Both the position numbers and the translations under genes were made by a program. The notes below the pieces were generated by a model. It made no database searches. It saw only the letters and a program-made list of their open reading frames with translations, and had not been told where the DNA came from. Positions 1 through 14,568 of a stretch of 64,000 nt of DNA are shown here, one piece after another; the first letter of the stretch is position 1, and the number at the start of each line of letters is the position of its first letter. Location: the NCBI RefSeq assembly GCF_905475345.1, contig NC_066586.1:13688400-13752399 (forward strand), in the 5' to 3' direction. The DNA comes from Vespula vulgaris. Taxonomy: Eukaryota > Arthropoda > Insecta > Hymenoptera > Vespidae.

Positions 1-101
1 GTATTAGTCGAGTCCGTATCATAGTCGGTAAAGTCGAGGGGCGATTAAACAGTAATTGATCCCATCCCGCACCTGTTCGAATGCCTTTGCCTCTACTTTG
101 A

Positions 102-199
<98 letters not shown>

Positions 200-2045
200 C
201 CTCACTCTCTCTCTCTACTACGAATTCGACGTGATCAAGACGTGTACTAATTAAGAAAGGCATTCCGCCGTACAGCTGATATACAATGGCATTACTCGGA
301 ATTATTAATTGGACCGGAGGAAACGACATAAGGTCGACGTTTCGTTACGCTTCGAATTTCGAAAGTAAAGTAAACCTCGAGAAACTTATCGATTGTTTTC
401 GATTATTCTTAAGATTTATATATAAACATATAAACATATATACACATACACATAAAAACATAAACATACATACATATATATATACACCTATACGTATATA
501 TATATATGTATATATATATGTATATATATATATATATATACCTATTTGCACACACACGCATACTTTCTATTCTACTATTATTATTCTACGATTTAACGAA
601 GAAATCAATTTCTTTAGCGGGAGAAAAGAAATCGTTTCCTCCGAGGCTTCCGACTCGTTTTGTCGCGGAAACGTTGTCGGAGAACAATATGTTTTAGTGA
701 CTGGATATACATATAAAGTCCGAGTGGAAAGCCGAGGGCGATCGGAAATGGAGAGACAGAGTACTCCGCACGAAGAAGGGTCTCCAGAGATAACCAGAGG
801 AAGACGGGCTCAGCACCGGAAACTCGGAAGCATCCTATCAGCGCCTCGGAATCTACGTCGTCAGCAAGACAACAATTCGGTCGCGTATAGCGCTTTGGAA
901 CTAAATGAACTGAATGATGAACGACCTTTGAGCAAACTTACTCGTAGAACAAAATAGAACGCTATTTATTCGATCATTCTTGAAATTCTATACTTGTAAC
1001 CGTTTATTCATTAAACTTTACGAAATGTCAATCGATAATATTTATTTCTCGTAAACCGTTGCTAAACTAAAAGAAAAAAAAATTATTCTAACACGTATCG
1101 ATATTATAAAAGCATATTGATGATTGGGATTTAATTTTATTTTGGACTATTTAAAATTTTCTTCGTGAGATTGAAAATATAGAAAGTCAAGGGGTTAAGT
1201 TTTACGTGGAAATTACGATACCATGAAAATCCTTTTATATATCTGGTTTATTGAAAAGAAAAGTTTTTCGAGAGAATCGATTAGGCGAACGAAAGGTAAC
1301 AAATCGAGAAACAATCTTTTTTTCTTTTTGAAACCCGGAGAAAAGCAAAGTAGTTAAGGAAGAAAACATCAAACGATTAGTCTTCTCTACCACCCTCGTT
1401 TCCGTCCATGAGCATCCGCTCACCTGCCCTTACCTCGCGATAATTTACTCTTTTTTCGGTTACCGATTCGGCCGGTCGACGGTTAATTTACATTTACGAG
1501 CGAGATCGGCTAATTGCCGGTTAACCGGTTGGCCGAGCGCGATGTTACGAATACCTGACCGTTGTGTAGTTTGTTGCTTTCCAACACGCAACTGTCGCCG
1601 TTCGTGAGAACGGCCACTGTTTTGCCGCCACTTAAAGGTACTCGGTGTATCGGCAGCCTCGGATACCATTAGCGTCCAACCGTTATCTTTCTTCCTATTG
1701 ATTTCGATTCGCTTTTCCGATCGAGTTCTACAATTTATAAATATTTTCACGAATGTTTGACAAATTTTACACAGAGAGAGAGAGAGAGAGAAAAGAAAAA
1801 AAAGAAACACTCCATTAAACCCTTTCCTATAGACAAATTTTTGTACCGATATTTGAATTCAACATATGACGCGAAATAATTTTCATAAAATCGAAATTCT
1901 CATGGTTTCATTGTCTTTCGAGAATAACGAATATATATATATATATAAAGATATAATTTTCGAATATTATAATTACTGCGATTATTAGACAAATGAAATA
2001 TTTAGAATATAAGCTAAATCACGTTTCTTTCGATACACAAGAGTG
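1..2045. other. Intergenic, no gene seen
   Basis: Holds a pure 88-bp CT tract (105-192), AC/AT-type alternating sequence (420-560), and mixed AT-rich sequence. The block 1480-1700 is more complex (CCGGTTAACCGG-like words near 1518) but has no codon structure. The open frames here are short and unlike known proteins. Confidence 0.6.
105..192. repeat. (CT)n microsatellite, about 88 bp
   Basis: Uninterrupted CT dinucleotides. It yields a poly-Ser-Leu open frame that should not be read as a protein. Confidence 0.97.
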
Positions 2046-3483
2046 TTCCTTCATTTTTAATAAAGTCATAAATGTTACTTTAGAGTCCATCAAGAGTGGT
2101 CAGGTGACGGGGTCGGCGGGCATTAACTAAAAACCGAGCAATTCGTTCGACGAAGCCGCGAGCGAGCGAGCGAGCGAACGACTGACCGAACAGTAGGTGT
2201 GGAAGGAGAAGAGGAGGGTGGAAGGGGGTGGTCGAAAAGGGGGTTTTACCGAGAAGGGGGATGCAGGAGGACCGTGACAGGTTCTGCGTTGGACCTCGTT
2301 TCGCCGTACGAACCGGCCATAACGTGTACACGAGAGAAAGAGAGAGAGAAAGAGAAAGAGAGAGAGAGAGAGAGAAGAGTGAGTGAGCAGGTACGAGAAA
2401 GAGAAAGAGCGAGGAAAAGAGAGGAAGAGAGAGAAAGAGAGAGAGATGCTGGACACACGCCGGTGGATGCTGGAAAATGCCGACTCACGTTCATCATCCC
2501 CTCATGGCCATCGGTGGTAGCCAGGAATGTTCCGCCTACCGTCGCTTTATAAAACTGAAACCTTTAACTAACGCATAATATTGTTTTACGTCTCTCGGAA
2601 AACGGAAAGAGCGGCCTTTGTTCGCGTTAAATCGATCGAACTCGATTCCCAATTTGAAATATTAACCATCGTCGAATCGGTATCTATTTGTAGATAGATC
2701 CTATTAAAAAAAAGAATTTACCTAACGATATCATAAAAAAGAAAAGAAAAAAGAAAAAACGAGAAGAAATACAACGAACAAGCTTATGAAATATACTCTG
2801 GATTAATGGGATAATTCTATTAAAAAAAAAAAGAAAAGGAAACTGAGATAACTCGAGCGATATAAAAAGATGAAGACGAAGAAGAAGATAAGGAAGAAGA
2901 AAAAAAAAGAAGAAGAAGAAGAAAAAGAAGAAGAAGAAGAAGAGGAAGAGGAAGAAAGAAATAAAATAACCAAGTCCGTATAATCATCCACTCTTTTTCT
3001 AAGTCCGTTTCCTACGGAAACGAAGAGAAGTGATAAAAAAAGGGGTAGAAAAATTGTCGTTGGAGCGTCTAACGATAAACGTTGCCGGAGGCTAGGCGAA
3101 TCCTGGTCGATCTTTCGACCAGATGAACTCTCTCTCTTTCTCTCTTTCTCTTTCTACAGCGTAAACGCGCGCGCGCGCGTGGACTAGTACGATAAAGCAA
3201 GAGAGATAGAGAGACCAAAAGAGAGATAGATAGAGAGAGAGAGAGAGATAGAGAGCGAGAGAGAGCCGGAAGTAGCCGTGAAAAATTTTCCCGTCGACGT
3301 GTGGTGGCCCGTGTACGAGACCAGGAGCGTGCATTTCGCGGTGTTCGGGGTGTCGGGGGTGGTTCACCAGAGAGTGTACCGCGGGTTGGGTCACGGTGGG
3401 ATGAGTCGTCCACCGTGTGCGAGCCGTTGCCGGAGGTAAAGAGACGAGGAGAGTGGGAGGGTGAACGGGAGAGTGTGCTAGCA

Positions 3484-3526
<43 letters not shown>

Positions 3527-3766
3527 GGAGTGAAATAGGGGTGGGAGGAGAGGGTGGTGGCAGCGGGTGGCTGACGGTGAGGGTATTTGTTGGCGCGAGT
3601 GGCTAGCCAGTCGGATTACCACCGGGAGGGTGATTCGAGGGGGTCGTTGGGTCGACTCTGCGAGGTCGCCGCCGGGTGGTAGGGGGGTGAGAGCGAGAGA
3701 GAGAGAGAGAGGGTAGCCAGTAGCGGCCGATGCTTCTCTCTCTCTCTCTCTTTCGCTCTTGCTCTT

Positions 3767-3809
<43 letters not shown>

Positions 3810-4034
3810 CTCTATCTTTCTCTCTCTCTCTCTGTGCGCCGGCCAACGCCGGCACACAGTGGCACTCGACGAAAAATGTAGCCAGAGAGCGACCGCCGCT
3901 GGAAAATTTACACGCATCACGAGGGCGAACCTGAATGGCGAGGGTTAAAAGAGCATCGCTAATGGCCACCGCCTCGGTTATTTTGTGGATTTTTATAATA
4001 CGTATGCTGGAGTCGGTTTCGTTCTCTCTTTCTG

Positions 4035-4065
<31 letters not shown>

Positions 4066-5522
4066 TTCTTTCTCTTTCTCTCACTTTTTCTCTCTTTCAA
4101 TCTTTTTCGTTTTAACTTTTCTCTTCTCTCTTGCTCTCTTTTTCGACTCACCAACGTTTCCTTTTCGATGTCGCTCGCCTCTGAATGCACTCGCTCTCTT
4201 TCCCCTTTTTTCCTCGATCTGCCTGATTATACGTTGATGTTACCACTGCTTTGAGAGCGAGTTTCGCCTCTTCGTCAAAAATCGTCGCGGCTACGCTACC
4301 GACGTTGAACGCGAAATTTCAAGTGAACCAGCTTTTAAGAACATCCTTTTTTACCCTGTTCGCGTTACTGTTCTTTTTTTTCCTTCGTTTCTTTTTTCTG
4401 CTCTTTTTCTCCTTTTTTTTATGTAATGATAAAAAATAAAAATAGTAAAAGAAGGAAAGAGGAAAAGCTGGTTACAAGGATCGTTCTAGGGAACGACGTA
4501 AAAACTCGTTCTACCGGTTGATACAAACTGGCCGATGTAGCGCGTACGCGGACTCCACTAACACAGGGCGTTTTAGAAAATTGAAAATTTACGGTGGATG
4601 AAATATTTCGAGCAAAAGGAAACGCCAGAAGAGCCGTGGTCCACCAGCCCCCTTCCTCTCGCATATCCCTTCGGAAGCACCGGTTATTACCGCTATCCAG
4701 AGAGGTACGCTTCTCTGCGACTGAATTATTATTTCTCCCTTAGCAACAAGTGTGCGAAGTGTTACGCGCGCTCGCGTGCTCCTTCGTTTCAAACCGAGAG
4801 GAGCATTTTTTATTTTCCTTTTTTCTTTTCATTTTTCCTCTTTTCTTTTTTCTTTTTTTCTCTTTCCTTTTTTGACAACCTTCAACACACGCAAACGAAT
4901 CGGATTACGCGTTTATGTAGGATCATTAACATCATAGAGATATCTCGAAATTATTCTTTAACAAATTATTTGAAAAAGTAAAATCCACGAATCCTGTTTT
5001 TGAAATAATTTCTGACGTTAATTCATATATCCAAAGCAATGGTAAACGTAACGGTAACCCACTGAAATAGATAGGTCGTTTTGATGCCGATCGTGAGTAA
5101 GAACGAAAGAGTAAAGAAGAAAAGAGAGAAGAGAGAAGAGAAGAGAGAAGAGAGAGAAGAGAAGAGAGGAAGGGACTGGGAATGTGAAACGTTTGGAGGA
5201 GGTAGAGAGAGTAAGAGTAACGATGAGCAAGTAAACTAGTGAGAGAGAAAGTAACAGAGCTTAGCAGAGTACCTATCCATATATCGTAGGGCCAACAAAC
5301 CGGCCGAATCTCGACAGGACGGATGGGTAGGCCGCGTTTTCACCATTACCACTCCGCACCGGTTTCTAACGCGGTGTGTGTGTACGCTGGCTCCCGTGTG
5401 GACGAGCTTGGACGACGTGGTGGACGAGAGTATGGCCACTCGTAGCGCAACGCGCACGCCGTGGACCACCAACGAAAGCTTCGTTTGCCGCGACAAAGAG
5501 AGATGAAAAGAGCCGATGTTGA

Positions 5523-5573
<51 letters not shown>

Positions 5574-5720
5574 AGAGAGATTGATATAGAGTTGGGAAAG
5601 GAGAGAACGATGGAACGGATACAGCAAAAGAGAACGAGAGAGAGAGAGAGAAAGAGAAAGAGAGAGAGAGATAGAGCTGGTCAGTGCAGCTCGGCACTCC
5701 GCAAATTTTCAACCGCCACC

Positions 5721-5753
<33 letters not shown>

Positions 5754-6040
5754 CCTCTCTCTCCATCTCTCTGTCTCTCTCACTCTCACTCATCACCCCC
5801 ACCATCACGACTCTCTACCGGCCCCGAGCCACCTCCCCCACCTCCTCTTCTATTCGAGCTCGTTTTTGCCGCGTCCACCGCCAGATCAATGGGGTTGCTA
5901 ACACGGGTAGGTATATGTGTCCTTCCCCACTATCCCCGGTCAGTCCACTACCCTCTCTCGTTCGAGCTCACCCACCACCACCCTCGCGATCTGCCGCCTC
6001 GCGAGTCTCTCTATAGGGTGATTATAAAATATCTACCGTG
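2046..6040. other. Repeat-dense intergenic segment (GA/CT cluster)
   Basis: At least ten GA or CT tracts on alternating strands, including 2330-2445 GA, 2870-2955 GAA/GAAGAA, 3119-3160 CT, 3221-3265 GA, 3489-3522 GA, 3733-3806 CT, 4030-4090 CT/TTTC, 5527-5569 GA, 5636-5672 GA and 5723-5765 CT. The sequence between tracts is often GC-rich (3290-3480, 3600-3720, 5270-5500, 5800-6010). All long frames here are Ser-Leu or Arg-Glu shadows of the tracts. Confidence 0.7.
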
Positions 6041-7081
6041 CGTGCCTATGAGTTCACTGTCTGTTAATAATATCGAGATGAGGGAGCTCCGAATTCTGAA
6101 TCAAATTTTGGAGCTATTTAATCATGAATATTAAATTGCTTATAACGAAATTATATTCGATGTGAAATGATGTAAAATTGTAGTAAATTAATGGATATTA
6201 AAAATTAAACAATGTCTTTTTTGTTCTTTTTTTCTTTTCTTTTTTTTTTCTAACTTTGCAATGTCAGAGATTTTGATATTGATAATATATTTACAAGTAA
6301 TCGTTCCTGTCTTTTAGAGAATGTTAACGATAATGATTTCTTCGACTTCGCGGAACAGATTGTTGTTGTCCAAGTGGCCGAGACTTTTTCACCGATCTGT
6401 ACATGAGCGTCGCGCGACTTGCAGAAACAACACGCGACAGTCGGACGAAGAGGATCGATCGATAATTCTGTTTCGGTTACGGACAATTACGACTGATTCG
6501 ACCGCTAATCAACGGCACGACGGGTGGTTCTCTGCCCGACGACGCGACAAATATCCTCAAAGCTATTTGAAATGTTACCTTGAGCACTCCTATAGGTAAT
6601 TACGTCGACGTAATTAAAAGATAATGAACCTTCGAGTTCTTTCTCGATATCGTCGGAACAAAAAGGCGAGCAAGAAAAATGCACAATATAAATCTTACTT
6701 TTTCCACGTTAATTTATGAATATATACGCTTGTTGTCGATTAAAAAAAAAAAATATACGAAAAAGAAGAGAATAAATAATTAAAAAAAAAAAAAGAAAAA
6801 AAAGGAAACTAAGAGGAAATGTAAAATAAATGAAATATCTCTTTTTTATAACGTTGTATTCCGGCCAGTATTCCTTTATAAAATTCAATCGGAAAGGAGA
6901 TGGTATCGATTAACGCATTATCGATTCGTCCAAAGAGCTTCGTTTTCTCCTACATTCCAAAGGACTAACGATACGCGAAGGATCACGCTAGGACACGGCC
7001 TATTAAGTAGCAGAAACTTAAACGCCACCTGTTGGTCCTCGACTCTACATCGACGTCGCACCAAAAAGTCAAAACCACCGG

Positions 7082-7119
<38 letters not shown>

Positions 7120-7548
7120 ACTCGCCAACAGCGAGTCGGACCACGGAAAAAAACATTTTTCAAACAAAGACGCGCGACGCTTTTGTCCTAGAGGCGCGAG
7201 TGGGAAAATTTTTACTCGCGAAAAACTTTCGCCCTTGCGGATTTGGAACATGGCCAGCAGGTACTTGGATTGACAGAGTGAAAGATGAAGAGAGAGAAAG
7301 AGAGAGCGAAAGAGATACAGAGATAGATAGATAGATAGATAGATAGTAGAACCGTTGAAAAAATGGCCGAAAATACTTTCGCCATCGCACCGTGCCAAAT
7401 TAGCCGACCGTGGACGCTCGTCATCGTCGTACACGTGATCGCCGTCCAATCGTCGTTCCGATTCAGCGACTCGTAAAACAATGCGCGACTGATTACTCGA
7501 TAACTTCCAGGGGTAGCATGGTTGCAACGCATTGTTGAACAGAGAGAG

Positions 7549-7589
<41 letters not shown>

Positions 7590-8960
7590 AAGAGGAAGAG
7601 AGAGAGAGAGAGAGAGAGAAATAGCATCCATGAAACAGAGAACTGGCTTTCGGCTTTTGGGATTCATATACGCAATGGAATTACCGGTTTACGCGCCACT
7701 GCTAGCCAACCCATACGGATGTCGATGGATCGACCTAACTTTTGCCTATCAACCTACGATCCTGAAAACCGATCATCCTTCCAATGGTGGAACTAGACTA
7801 GAAACCAGACTCTTTATTCTTTGGGTTATTGTCATGTACGAATCGACGTTCTTGAATCTCTGTAATCTATTAATTTTGTCATGTCTTTCTATAAAGAATG
7901 GAAAATAAAATGATGATATGAAATATTATTGTGTAATATTATTTATATCATAGTGTAATACTATTATATTATTATTTATATACGATGGGAAAGTTGATAT
8001 GTTTTTGTCAAATAAATTATGATATGTTACTTGTGTAATTGTTCTACGTCTCTTATCTCAGTTTATTGTATATATAACAAAATTGTATAATGTGACAATT
8101 ATGATATTTTTTATACTAATATTATTATAGTAATGTTATTTATAATATTACTTATATTGGGTAGCAAAAATATCATAATTATGTAATTCATATTAAATAA
8201 TTGTTTGTATTTAAAAAAAAAATATGAAATGAATATGAATTTCATTGCGATAAAATTAAATCGAACTTAAATAATAAAAACGTGTAAGTACATGACTCCG
8301 AGATTACATATAGAGTAACGTGTCTGATTTACATTGCATTATTAAAAAATTAATTCTTTTTATGTACATAGATACATAAAAATAAAAATTGTATGAAATT
8401 TTTAAATATATTCTGTAAATTATATACACACAAGCTAAGAAAATCAATAAAATTAGAAGTAACTAAAAAGTGCCTTTCTAACCGACAAACATTTACCTAT
8501 ATTTCCAACGCTAAAAATGAAAGTATCTATTATAAAAACAGAATACCAATGCAACAAAAATACCAATGCGGCAATTCAAGATATTTATAAAGAAAACTTT
8601 AGCAAAAAGATTTTTATACAACTCGTTGGAACGATAGAAAAATTTTGTAAAACGTACCCAAAACGAATTAGAATCGTGCCGGCGAATGTGGAACGCGAAA
8701 GTATTTTTCTTGAAGGAAAATCGTTTTAAAGAGAGAGAGAGAGATGAATAAAATTCAGAGAGAAGGAAGAAGAAGAAGAAGAAGAAGAGAAAGAAAAAGA
8801 GAAAGAGAAAGAGAAAGAAGCAGAGAAGATGCCGCACGACGCCGGCTACTTCAAAGTCGCTCTCGCTTGCTCCCGAGTGCGGTCTTGCGGAACCGAAAAT
8901 ACTCGAAATCCCAAAACATCTGTCAGGTATCACTCCCCCTAGTGCCGCTGTGTCCGCGTT
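6041..8960. other. Intergenic, no gene seen
   Basis: Mixed sequence with a CT tract (7085-7116), (GATA)n near 7323-7347 and a GA block (7543-7620). The stretch 7910-8400 is strongly AT-rich (TAATATTATTTATA-type) with no visible function. A GA/GAA-rich run lies at 8731-8828. Confidence 0.6.
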
Positions 8961-10483
8961 AAATCAGGTGAACGATTCGCACAAAGCACGCTTCGAGAGT
9001 ATAGTGTCTCTTTTTCTTTCTATATCTGTCTCTCTCTGTCTTTCTCTTTTTCTCTCTCTTTCATCTTTTTTCTCCCCTATGCTCTTCTCTCCCCATCTTT
9101 TTTTTTCGCTTTACGTGTCACTAGCTAGTTCCTTTACCAAGCTACCCCCCTGAATAAGAAGAGGCTAGAACAGTTCAATGAATCTGAGAGTCTCCAACGA
9201 CGCGAAGAGTCCGATGAAAAACAAGCTACTTTACGAAAAGAACACGTTTCTCAGAATCCGTTGGCAAATACACTTTCTTTCATCGTCTTTTTGTTAACTA
9301 GTATTCTATCTTTCAAGGTTATTCTTTTTTTATGTTCTCTCTTTAACATATATTTGTTTTCCTACCTCGAGATCGGATTTCTAGATCTGATTAAGTAGAT
9401 TCTATTTTATGTTGTATCTTTTGTATTTTAAAGAATGAACACTTTGAAATATCGAATGAGATCGTTTTAAAGAGCAAGAAAAGGACCGATACGATATCCT
9501 TTATTTCGTAGCCTCTGGTCGTGTGCCAACCTCGTCTTAAACTTTCACCTCGAGCTACGAGCACGAAACCCTCAAAGACCAAGAATTAGAGGTTTGCCAA
9601 GCGAAAGGTATGGTGTTTTTAAGTACCTATTCTAGACTCGATACTTTTAAAGAAACGATTGTGTGAGTTGAGAAGAAAATATCTTGCGGTGTGTATATAT
9701 ATGTGTGTGTGTGTGTGTACGCATATGTATGTGCTTGGATAACAGATTAAACTGCGAGTAACGATTAGATTCTGTTGATACCATTGTGATACCATCGATT
9801 TTTTCGAGCTGATTTTTAGCGAGGTAAAAAAGAGAATAAAGAGAAAAAAATAAAAGAAGAAAAAAGAAATCAAATCGAACGAAGTTCAATACTACATACA
9901 TACGTACATACATACATACACATGTACTCGTTAAACTCTATCGAAATTTAGAAAATAATTTACTCGTCAAAAGCAGTGAACAAAACAGTATGATACTTCA
10001 ATATTAACTTACGAACGAATCAATAAAAAGAAAACAATAAAAGTTAAACCGATTTATACGATTCTTGCAGGTACAAGAAATAAACGACGACGTTTTCGAA
10101 ATCCATTTGGGTTCGAAAGCAAATATTTTTCAATGAGTTTCAAGGAGACCACCGTTGACATCTGGCCATCGTAAGCTGTTTTTTTCCTCCCTCTCTCTCT
10201 CTCTTGATCTACATCCCGTACGTCAGTTTCGAAAGAGAAGCGTGCACACTTATAGGGATGATCATTCTCTCGTGCACGATCTATGCGATTAACACGTCAC
10301 ACAGCATACACAAAGAGAACCGTCGAGGTTATGTCATGGGAATGATTTTTTGTATGGTGTGGTACAAACGATATGGGGAAATGTAGGGTAGAGAAGATCC
10401 CCTCTCCTTCCACAACCCTCCCTTACCTATGCCTCTTCTAAAGATATGTTTGCACGTACCAACGTTTGTCTAGTTTCTCTCCC

Positions 10484-10558
<75 letters not shown>

Positions 10559-11313
10559 TTCTAAGAGTTCACTCTGTTACGTTACATGCTTTTGCCTTAG
10601 AAATCGGATGACAGATAATTCACTTTGTGTTTACCTCTTTCGTTGAGTCTATCAGACAAACCAGGATGACGATAGAATATCATCCTCTTTTTCCACGTAA
10701 TCCCATTCGATCATTTTGTCATCCTTCCCTTTTTCTCTCCTCGTGAATTGTTCAACGTAAGAGGCTTAAGTACATCTCGATCAAACGGATCCCAGAAGAT
10801 AAATTTAAAAGCGTAAAGAATATGATGGCATCGTGAAGAAACGATCGTGGTCCGAACTCTACTTTCCTTTCTTTTTTTTTTTCTAATTGAAAGATAAAAA
10901 ATAGAAGAGAAAAAGAAGAGAAAGAGAGAAAGATAGAGAGGAAGAGAGACCAGGATGGAGATAAAATTGTCGCTGTTTTCGCTAACAAAAGTAATAATTA
11001 TTCGTGCAATAGACAATAACGAAGAATTAGATGACTGAAAGTGCTCGGAGAAAGAAGCGAGAGAGAGAGAGAGAGAGAGAGAGAAAGCTTTTATCGCAAG
11101 CAGCCCCGAAGCGCGGTTTCGAAACAATTACTTCGACCACCGTCCCGTCATGTATACATTACGAAAATATTGGAAAGCGGACGGAGATAGATAGATAGAG
11201 AGAGAGAGAAAGAGAGGGGGAAGTACGGAGAGAGAAAGAGAGAAAGAGAAAGAGCGAGAGAGCCATCCTCTCTCGCGCCAGCGCGGGATCACTTTGAAAT
11301 AAAGTTCATTAAA

Positions 11314-11362
<49 letters not shown>

Positions 11363-12085
11363 GTCCGCTCACTAGCTCGCTATGAGGCAATCGATAGAGA
11401 GTCGAGAGGCACGAGCATGAATTATAGATCGGCCAGTCTTCAGACTTCGGTCTCCGATGAACGTAGCAGAGCTTCGTAAAATATGCAACGGTCTTAGAGG
11501 GTAGTTTCGATCGGTGAAAGAGGGAGTAAAGGGGGAAAGAGAGAAAGAGAGAGAAGTAGGAAGGGTGGTAGGTAGGAAGACTAGGGTAGGTGTAAGAGGT
11601 GGCAAAAGGGAGAGAGAGAGGTAGAACGTTAAAATGGAATTAACACCTCGGTTCGGCCGAAACTCCCCTGGCTCCAAAGCAAGTCCTCCAAATTCTTCTT
11701 ACTATGTCCTACGGTAACAATTATTTGTGAGGATCGTTTGGCCAGATGTTCTGTCACGTTTTCCAAAGGATCTTCGGATAACGTTTCGACCCTCGTCCGT
11801 CCATTGAGAAAATGCGTTTAACAAGGAGGACAAAAGAATGGAACCCCTCTGTTGTATTTGTTACCACGAGAGACTATGATCTCTAGAAAGTTTCTATGAG
11901 AATGATCGATTTAAAGCAAATTTTTATAGTTATAGAAATGATAGGTGCAATGATCTATCTAAGTATCTATGTGTTATCTCTATTATATCTTTTATGTTTT
12001 CTCTCTCGGCGTACGCTCTTCTTCTCTATCTATCTATCTCCCTCACCATCCCTCCCCCTCTTCCTCTCTCATTAGTGTTTTACGT
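8961..12085. other. Intergenic, no gene seen
   Basis: CT runs near 9007-9065, (GT)n at 9701-9718, (CATA)n at 9893-9922, a long CT tract (10494-10554), GA tracts (11061-11093, 11190-11260) and a CT tract (11317-11354). The segments 10200-10440 and 11370-11480 are of normal complexity but show no coding or motif clusters I can name. Confidence 0.6.
10494..10554. repeat. (CT)n microsatellite, about 60 bp
   Basis: Uninterrupted CT tract flanked on the left by interrupted CCCT/CT sequence. Confidence 0.96.
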
Positions 12086-12360
12086 TAATATCGCACGGCG
12101 TCGCATTTTACGACTCTAATGATGGCCAGCTTGTCCCGACTGAAGCGCAGGTACTCTAATAAAATAAATCATGCGCGCAGCGTTTGCAAGCCGGCGCTGC
12201 TGCAAACAGCACCGCTGCTTTAAATTAATCCCATTGTGCCTGGATTTGGTTGGTGCGCCAATTAAACGGATTATTATCGTCGATACCGTCATTACTTTTT
12301 GCGAAAGTCTCTCACTCCACTTCGGGACTATTTCAAACCGAGTAACTTCCACACACCAGC
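12086..12360. promoter_or_regulatory. Candidate upstream enhancer, 9 kb from runt
   Basis: A complex block in repeat-rich DNA. It contains TTAATCCC (12225-12232) and GGATTA (12268-12273), both Bicoid/Orthodenticle-type K50 homeodomain words, with CAATTAAAC between them. It also has a GTTTGCA (12182-12188)/TGCAAAC (12201-12207) inverted pair and TTGG-TGCG-CCAA at 12250-12261. Pair-rule genes are regulated by Otd-class factors in several insects (family knowledge); use here is inference. Confidence 0.4.
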
Positions 12361-13055
12361 GCTACGCTTTTAGTTACGTTCGTGCCAAAAGCTTCGTTGA
12401 GAAATTCTTTTCTCTTTTTTTTTTTTGTTTTTCTCTTTCCCTTTTCCCTTTCTTTCTTCCCTTCTCTATTTAATAGAAAACTATGAGAGGTTACTAAAAA
12501 AAAAGAAAGAGATAGAAAGAGAGAAAGAAAAAGAAGATAGAATGAGAATTAATTGTCGTAGTAAATAACTACGGTTAATTTTCTTTTGAGAAACGTGAAT
12601 ATCCTTTTCGTTAGGTGTTAACGAAGTTCACTGACGATCGAATACGAAGTTTTAGCCGGACAGGATATTCGAGAGACCGAAGATGCGGAACCCCGTCGTT
12701 TTGAAGGGTCGAAACAAATCACATCGGAGTCGCCCTTGTCTCTCGGAACTTTCCCCCTTCTTCTTGAATGTACGAAGGAAGGAAGCAAAGGGGGATTGAG
12801 GGAGGACGGACGATCTCGTGGTAATAGTATTCCTCTATATCTATCTCTACGAATTCGCTTGGAGAGCATGGGCTTGGAGAGGAGGAAATATACCATCGCG
12901 TCTCAGGACGGCCAAGATGGCTACCGGAAATTGCTGGGTGACCTTACTTAGGAGTTCGCGTGAGAGCGTTTAAAGGGACGAAATGCCGACGAAGGGTTAC
13001 CATATCGCATAGACCTCGATGGAAAGGGTACTAATGAGGCAATAGGAGCAAAGAT

Positions 13056-13086
<31 letters not shown>

Positions 13087-13677
13087 TCCCTCCCATTCGA
13101 TCTAAACTCGATGAGCCGTACCGAATTACATCGTCTTCGGACGATACTCAATGCTTATGCCGTTACTTCACGACATTTATGAACACGATCGGTCGTTAGT
13201 ATCGTAGTTTATACTCCAATAAATTTCATACAACCAAACCAAAATCAACATAATATTCATTCCTTTATATCGTCCATAAAATATCTTTCATAGATGATAA
13301 AACTGTTTGAACATTTGTCTCTTATATACATTTTTTTTCCATTAGAAACTTGTACTTTGTTCGTTCAGCGAAAGATATTCTTTCGATATTTCATATCTCG
13401 CGAATTTGAACACGTAATAACGAAAAGATAATATACAAATTCGTAGAAGAATAATTCAGAAATGAGAAAAAGGAGGAGAGAAAGAAAAATAGAAAGGGAA
13501 ACAAATCGAACTAGAAATCGCTAGAAGTGTTTATCGAGACGATGTACCGATCGTTTCGTCGGTCTAAAATCGTTCAATTAGAATTCGTCACGTAGCGTCG
13601 ATTTTCCACACGCATCACGAACGTTCATCGTTTCTTTTTCTCTCTTACGTTTTCTCCCTTTCTCTTTCTCTTTCTCT

Positions 13678-13723
<46 letters not shown>

Positions 13724-13956
13724 CATTCCCTTTCATCCCTTCCTATATAACCACCATCACAATCTCCTCCTCCACGTCGTCCTGCGTGGGGTTCGTAACA
13801 ATACTACATAAGGGGCTGCAAGTAATAATGGCCGGGGGCATCAATCATGCGGCAAACGCAAACTTATACGCTTATACGTAGAAGATATCGAAAACGTTCT
13901 CGGTAAAACGAACTCTCGGTCAAAAATCCGATAATAATATCGGACCATCGACGAGT

Positions 13957-13961
<5 letters not shown>

Positions 13962-14030
<69 letters not shown>
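13962..14030. repeat. (GA)n microsatellite, about 69 bp
   Basis: Uninterrupted GA dinucleotides on the plus strand. Confidence 0.97.
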
Positions 14031-14034
<4 letters not shown>

Positions 14035-14133
14035 TTACGTAAAGGATAAAATGTATTTCCTTTGCAAAATAAAAAGCGAATAAAAAAAGCAAGAAAGATG
14101 AATCAAAACGAGAAGCGAAAGAAAGGAACAACA

Positions 14134-14136
14134 AAA

Positions 14137-14171
<35 letters not shown>

Positions 14172-14174
14172 ATA
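14134..14174. repeat. (AAAT)n microsatellite
   Basis: About ten AAAT/TAAA units followed by AAAGA-rich sequence. Confidence 0.93.
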
Positions 14175-14510
14175 GAAAAGAAACAAAACAAAAAAAAAGA
14201 AGAAAAGAAAAGAAAAGAAGAGAAGAGAAAAATAGAAAGGGGGGTATACCCGATAAAAACGAGTAGCAATTTAGTCGAAAAGCACCGCAAAAAAAGATGT
14301 ATCATTGGAGCTATTACCGCGTTAATTAATAGGTACCCACCAGCCAGTAGTATTCCTCCTACTACCCGTACCATGTAGTACGAAGTCGAAGAGTAAACGT
14401 TAAAAGCACAGAGGGAAGAGGCACTTTGAAGAATTATCGAGCCATTCGATGGACCGAAGTTTGCGTGGAAACCGTACACTCGCTGGCGAAACGGGCTAGT
14501 AGGTTCGATA

Positions 14511-14568
<58 letters not shown>

